Assembly (NCBI RefSeq): GCF_025354735.1
Contig: NZ_JANXMI010000015.1
Span: 1 to 53,145, forward strand
DNA: 53,145 nt
Reading direction: 5' to 3'
From: Rugamonas sp.
GTDB lineage: Bacteria; Pseudomonadota; Gammaproteobacteria; Burkholderiales; Burkholderiaceae_D
Shown here: positions 51,288 to 53,145 of the stretch, in pieces
Layout: the number at the start of each line of letters is the position of its first letter
Numbering within the stretch: the first letter of the stretch is position 1
Notes under the pieces: generated by a model
Database searches by the model: none
Told to the model about the DNA's origin: nothing
Seen by the model: the letters and a program-made list of their open reading frames with translations, nothing else
Made by a program: the position numbers and the translations under genes

Positions 51288-53145
51288 ATGGAACTCTCGC
51301 ACCTGTCGCTGCCACCGCTGACCGCTCCCGGCGAAGTCGTCACCTTTTATTCCTACAAGGGCGGCACCGGCCGTACGATGGCGCTGTCGAATATCGCCGT
51401 TATGCTGGCGCGGCGCCAGAACGCCACCGTCCCCATCCTAATGATCGATTGGGATCTGGAAGCGCCGGGCCTGCACCACTATTTCGACAAGCACGAGGCC
51501 GGCCCCGGCGTGCTGGAGTTTTTCGAGGCCTGCCGCGAGCAATTGCGCTTGCGCCGCCGCAGCGCCGCCGCGCTCGACGACGATGAACTGGCCCACGAGG
51601 TGCTGGCCGCCATCGGCTGGGAGCAATATGTGACGCGCGTCGACCAGGGCAGCTCTTTATATCTGATGCGCGCCGGCCGCTTCGACGACAGTTACAGCGA
51701 ACGCCTGGCCCATCTGCGCTGGAACGAGCTGTTCGACAGCTGCCCGGCGCTGTTCCGTTGCTTCGCCGATAATCTGGCCCGCCATTTCCGCTACGTGCTG
51801 GTCGATTCGCGCACCGGCCGCACCGACAGCGCCGGCATCTGCGCCACTTTGCTGCCCAGAAAGCTCGTCGTCGTCTTCACGCCCAACCGCCAGAGCCTGG
51901 AGGGCGTGCGGGCGCTGGTCACGCGCGCCACCAGCTATCGCGGCAGCCACGAGGACGAACAACGTCCGCTGCTGGTCTATCCCTTGCCGTCGCGCATAGA
52001 AATGGGCGACAGCGCCCAGCGCGCCCAGTGGCGCCACGGCGATCCGCAACTGGGCATCGCCGGCTACCAGCCGATGTTCGAGCGTCTGCTGACCGACTGC
52101 TACGGCATCTCGCAGCTGAGTCTGGAAAGCTATTTCGATGAAGTCCAGTTGCAGCAGACCAAGACCTTCGCCTACGGCGAGCAACTGGCGGTGCGCATCG
52201 ACCAGGGCGGCGACCGTTTTTCGCTGACCCGCACCTTCAACGCCTTCCTCGACTGGCTGGCCGGCGGCTATTTTCCGTGGCAGTCCAGCCGCGAGATTTA
52301 TCTGCTGGCGGCGATCACCGAAGCGCGCGCCGCCATCGCCGACGGCGGCGCGCGCGCGGTGGCGCTGCCGATGGCGCGCGACTTGAACCGGCTCGGCGAG
52401 CTGTACCGGCGCGAGGGCAAGCCGGCCCAGGCCTGCACCTGCTTCGACGAAAGCATGACGCTGCGGCTGCGCGTGCTCGGCGAAGACCACGTCGACACGC
52501 TGTACAGCAAGGCCAACCTGGCCGCCATGCTGCGCCAGCAGGGCAAGCTGGACGAGGCCCGCTTCCTCGAAGAATGCATAGTCGACGCCCGCGTACGCTT
52601 GCAGGGCGCCGACCATCCCGATACGCTGGCGGCCCAGGCCAGCTTGGCGACCACGCTGGCGCAGCAGGGCGAGGCCGACGATGCGCTGGCCTTGCAGCAA
52701 ACCGTGCTCGACGCCTATTTGCGCCGCCACGGTCCCGACCACCTGGCCACGCTGGCCTGCCGGGACGGCCACGCCCACATCCTGTTCCAGCTGGGCGACT
52801 GGCACAGCGCGCGGCTGGAATGGGAACAGGTGGTGGCGGCGCGCAAGCGCCTGCTCGGCTCCGAACATCCGGACACGCTGCGCAGCAAGACGGCGCTGGC
52901 GCGGGTGCTGGCGCGGCAGGGCGACTACGCGGCCGCGCGCAGCCTGTTCGAGACGGTGTTGCGGGCCCAGCTGGCGAGGCAGGGCGCCAGCCACGCCGGC
53001 ACCGAGGAGGTGCGCGTCGAGCTCGACACGGTGCTGGCGGCGCTGGGCGAGCCGCCGGCGCCGCTGGAATTGCGGCAGAGCGCGGCCGGCGCCGCCTATC
53101 CCGGCCAGCGCCCGCACGCCGCCGCCCGCCTGCCGCCGCCGTGGC
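51288..53145 (+). CDS. KGGTGRT P-loop (MinD/ParA-like) and TPR protein, partial
   Basis: 619 residues are visible and the frame is open at the window end, so the C-terminus is missing. Residues 18-60 hold a deviant Walker A motif, FYSYKGGTGRTMALSN (Lys24; Arg29 in place of the usual Lys), then IDWDLEAPGL and, at about 170-176, VLVDSRTG, as in SIMIBI-type ATPases. Residues 365-585 are five kinesin-light-chain-type TPRs with an exact 42-residue period: His401, 443, 485, 527 and 569 in GxDHxxTL-like motifs. Such P-loop-TPR proteins next to TIR-like genes occur in FxsT-type and predicted conflict systems. Cytoplasmic; function unknown. Confidence 0.82.
   Translation, partial: MELSHLSLPPLTAPGEVVTFYSYKGGTGRTMALSNIAVMLARRQNATVPILMIDWDLEAPGLHHYFDKHEAGPGVLEFFEACREQLRLRRRSAAALDDDELAHEVLAAIGWEQYVTRVDQGSSLYLMRAGRFDDSYSERLAHLRWNELFDSCPALFRCFADNLARHFRYVLVDSRTGRTDSAGICATLLPRKLVVVFTPNRQSLEGVRALVTRATSYRGSHEDEQRPLLVYPLPSRIEMGDSAQRAQWRHGDPQLGIAGYQPMFERLLTDCYGISQLSLESYFDEVQLQQTKTFAYGEQLAVRIDQGGDRFSLTRTFNAFLDWLAGGYFPWQSSREIYLLAAITEARAAIADGGARAVALPMARDLNRLGELYRREGKPAQACTCFDESMTLRLRVLGEDHVDTLYSKANLAAMLRQQGKLDEARFLEECIVDARVRLQGADHPDTLAAQASLATTLAQQGEADDALALQQTVLDAYLRRHGPDHLATLACRDGHAHILFQLGDWHSARLEWEQVVAARKRLLGSEHPDTLRSKTALARVLARQGDYAAARSLFETVLRAQLARQGASHAGTEEVRVELDTVLAALGEPPAPLELRQSAAGAAYPGQRPHAAARLPPPW

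Noticed and set aside
51657..53117. 486-codon frame antisense to the P-loop/TPR gene
   Set aside because: Mirrors the TPR periodicity on the wrong strand; the plus-strand frame has clear motifs and a ribosome site.

Overview
The window is a GC-rich (about 65%) chromosomal segment from a betaproteobacterium, most likely an Oxalobacteraceae member of the Massilia/Janthinobacterium/Duganella type. This is inferred from the protein sequences, the sucA-sucB-lpdA layout, the truncated-haemoglobin/cbb3-like oxidase cluster and the GGGTCTGACCC-type intergenic palindromes. No rRNA, tRNA or CRISPR array was seen.

Layout. 1-2.0 kb: the start of a probable transposase, a CPBP membrane protease and a TetR-type repressor with its palindromic operator. 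2.0-2.8 kb: non-coding. 2.8-4.4 kb: an AhpD-like protein, a periplasmic cupin and a second TetR regulator. 4.4-16.7 kb: a respiratory and nitric-oxide-linked region. It holds a six-gene operon (CcoN-like oxidase carrying a CcoS-like N-terminus, CcoO-like cytochrome, cytochrome c, SCO, membrane protein, group III truncated haemoglobin), then a small membrane protein, a PAS-GGDEF cyclase, NnrS, a catalase-like peroxidase, hemE, an AcfC-like binding protein, a Crp/Fnr regulator and a TehA-family transporter. A good NsrR-like operator lies between the binding protein and the Fnr-type regulator. 16.8-27.6 kb: a type VI secretion (T6SS) island with tssK, tssF, tssG, a PAAR spike, VgrG and an AT-rich effector-immunity pair. 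The effector reading frame is interrupted by one in-frame stop two codons before its putative catalytic cysteine.

27.7-36.3 kb: a quinone-oxidoreductase-like gene, divergent from a six-gene operon coding for an ABC exporter (adaptor, ATPase, two FtsX-type permeases), a sigma-54 response regulator and a histidine kinase. The operon is preceded by a textbook sigma-54 promoter and a 34-bp upstream palindrome, so the signalling pair probably drives its own transporter operon. 36.5-49.4 kb is mostly core: a RelE-like protein, a BlaI-like repressor, the 2-oxoglutarate dehydrogenase operon (sucA, sucB, a PspC gene, lpdA), zapE, a secreted Ala-rich protein, a PP2C phosphatase, a DUF465 protein and a DinG-type helicase. 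49.5-53.1 kb: a quinone oxidoreductase broken by two 1-nt deletions, then a two-gene module of a TIR-like protein and a KGGTGRT P-loop/TPR protein running off the window, a plausible signalling or defence module.

Strongest leads: the interrupted T6SS effector, the TIR plus P-loop-TPR pair, the self-contained sigma-54 exporter circuit, and the CcoS-CcoN fusion in a cluster with NO-related genes.
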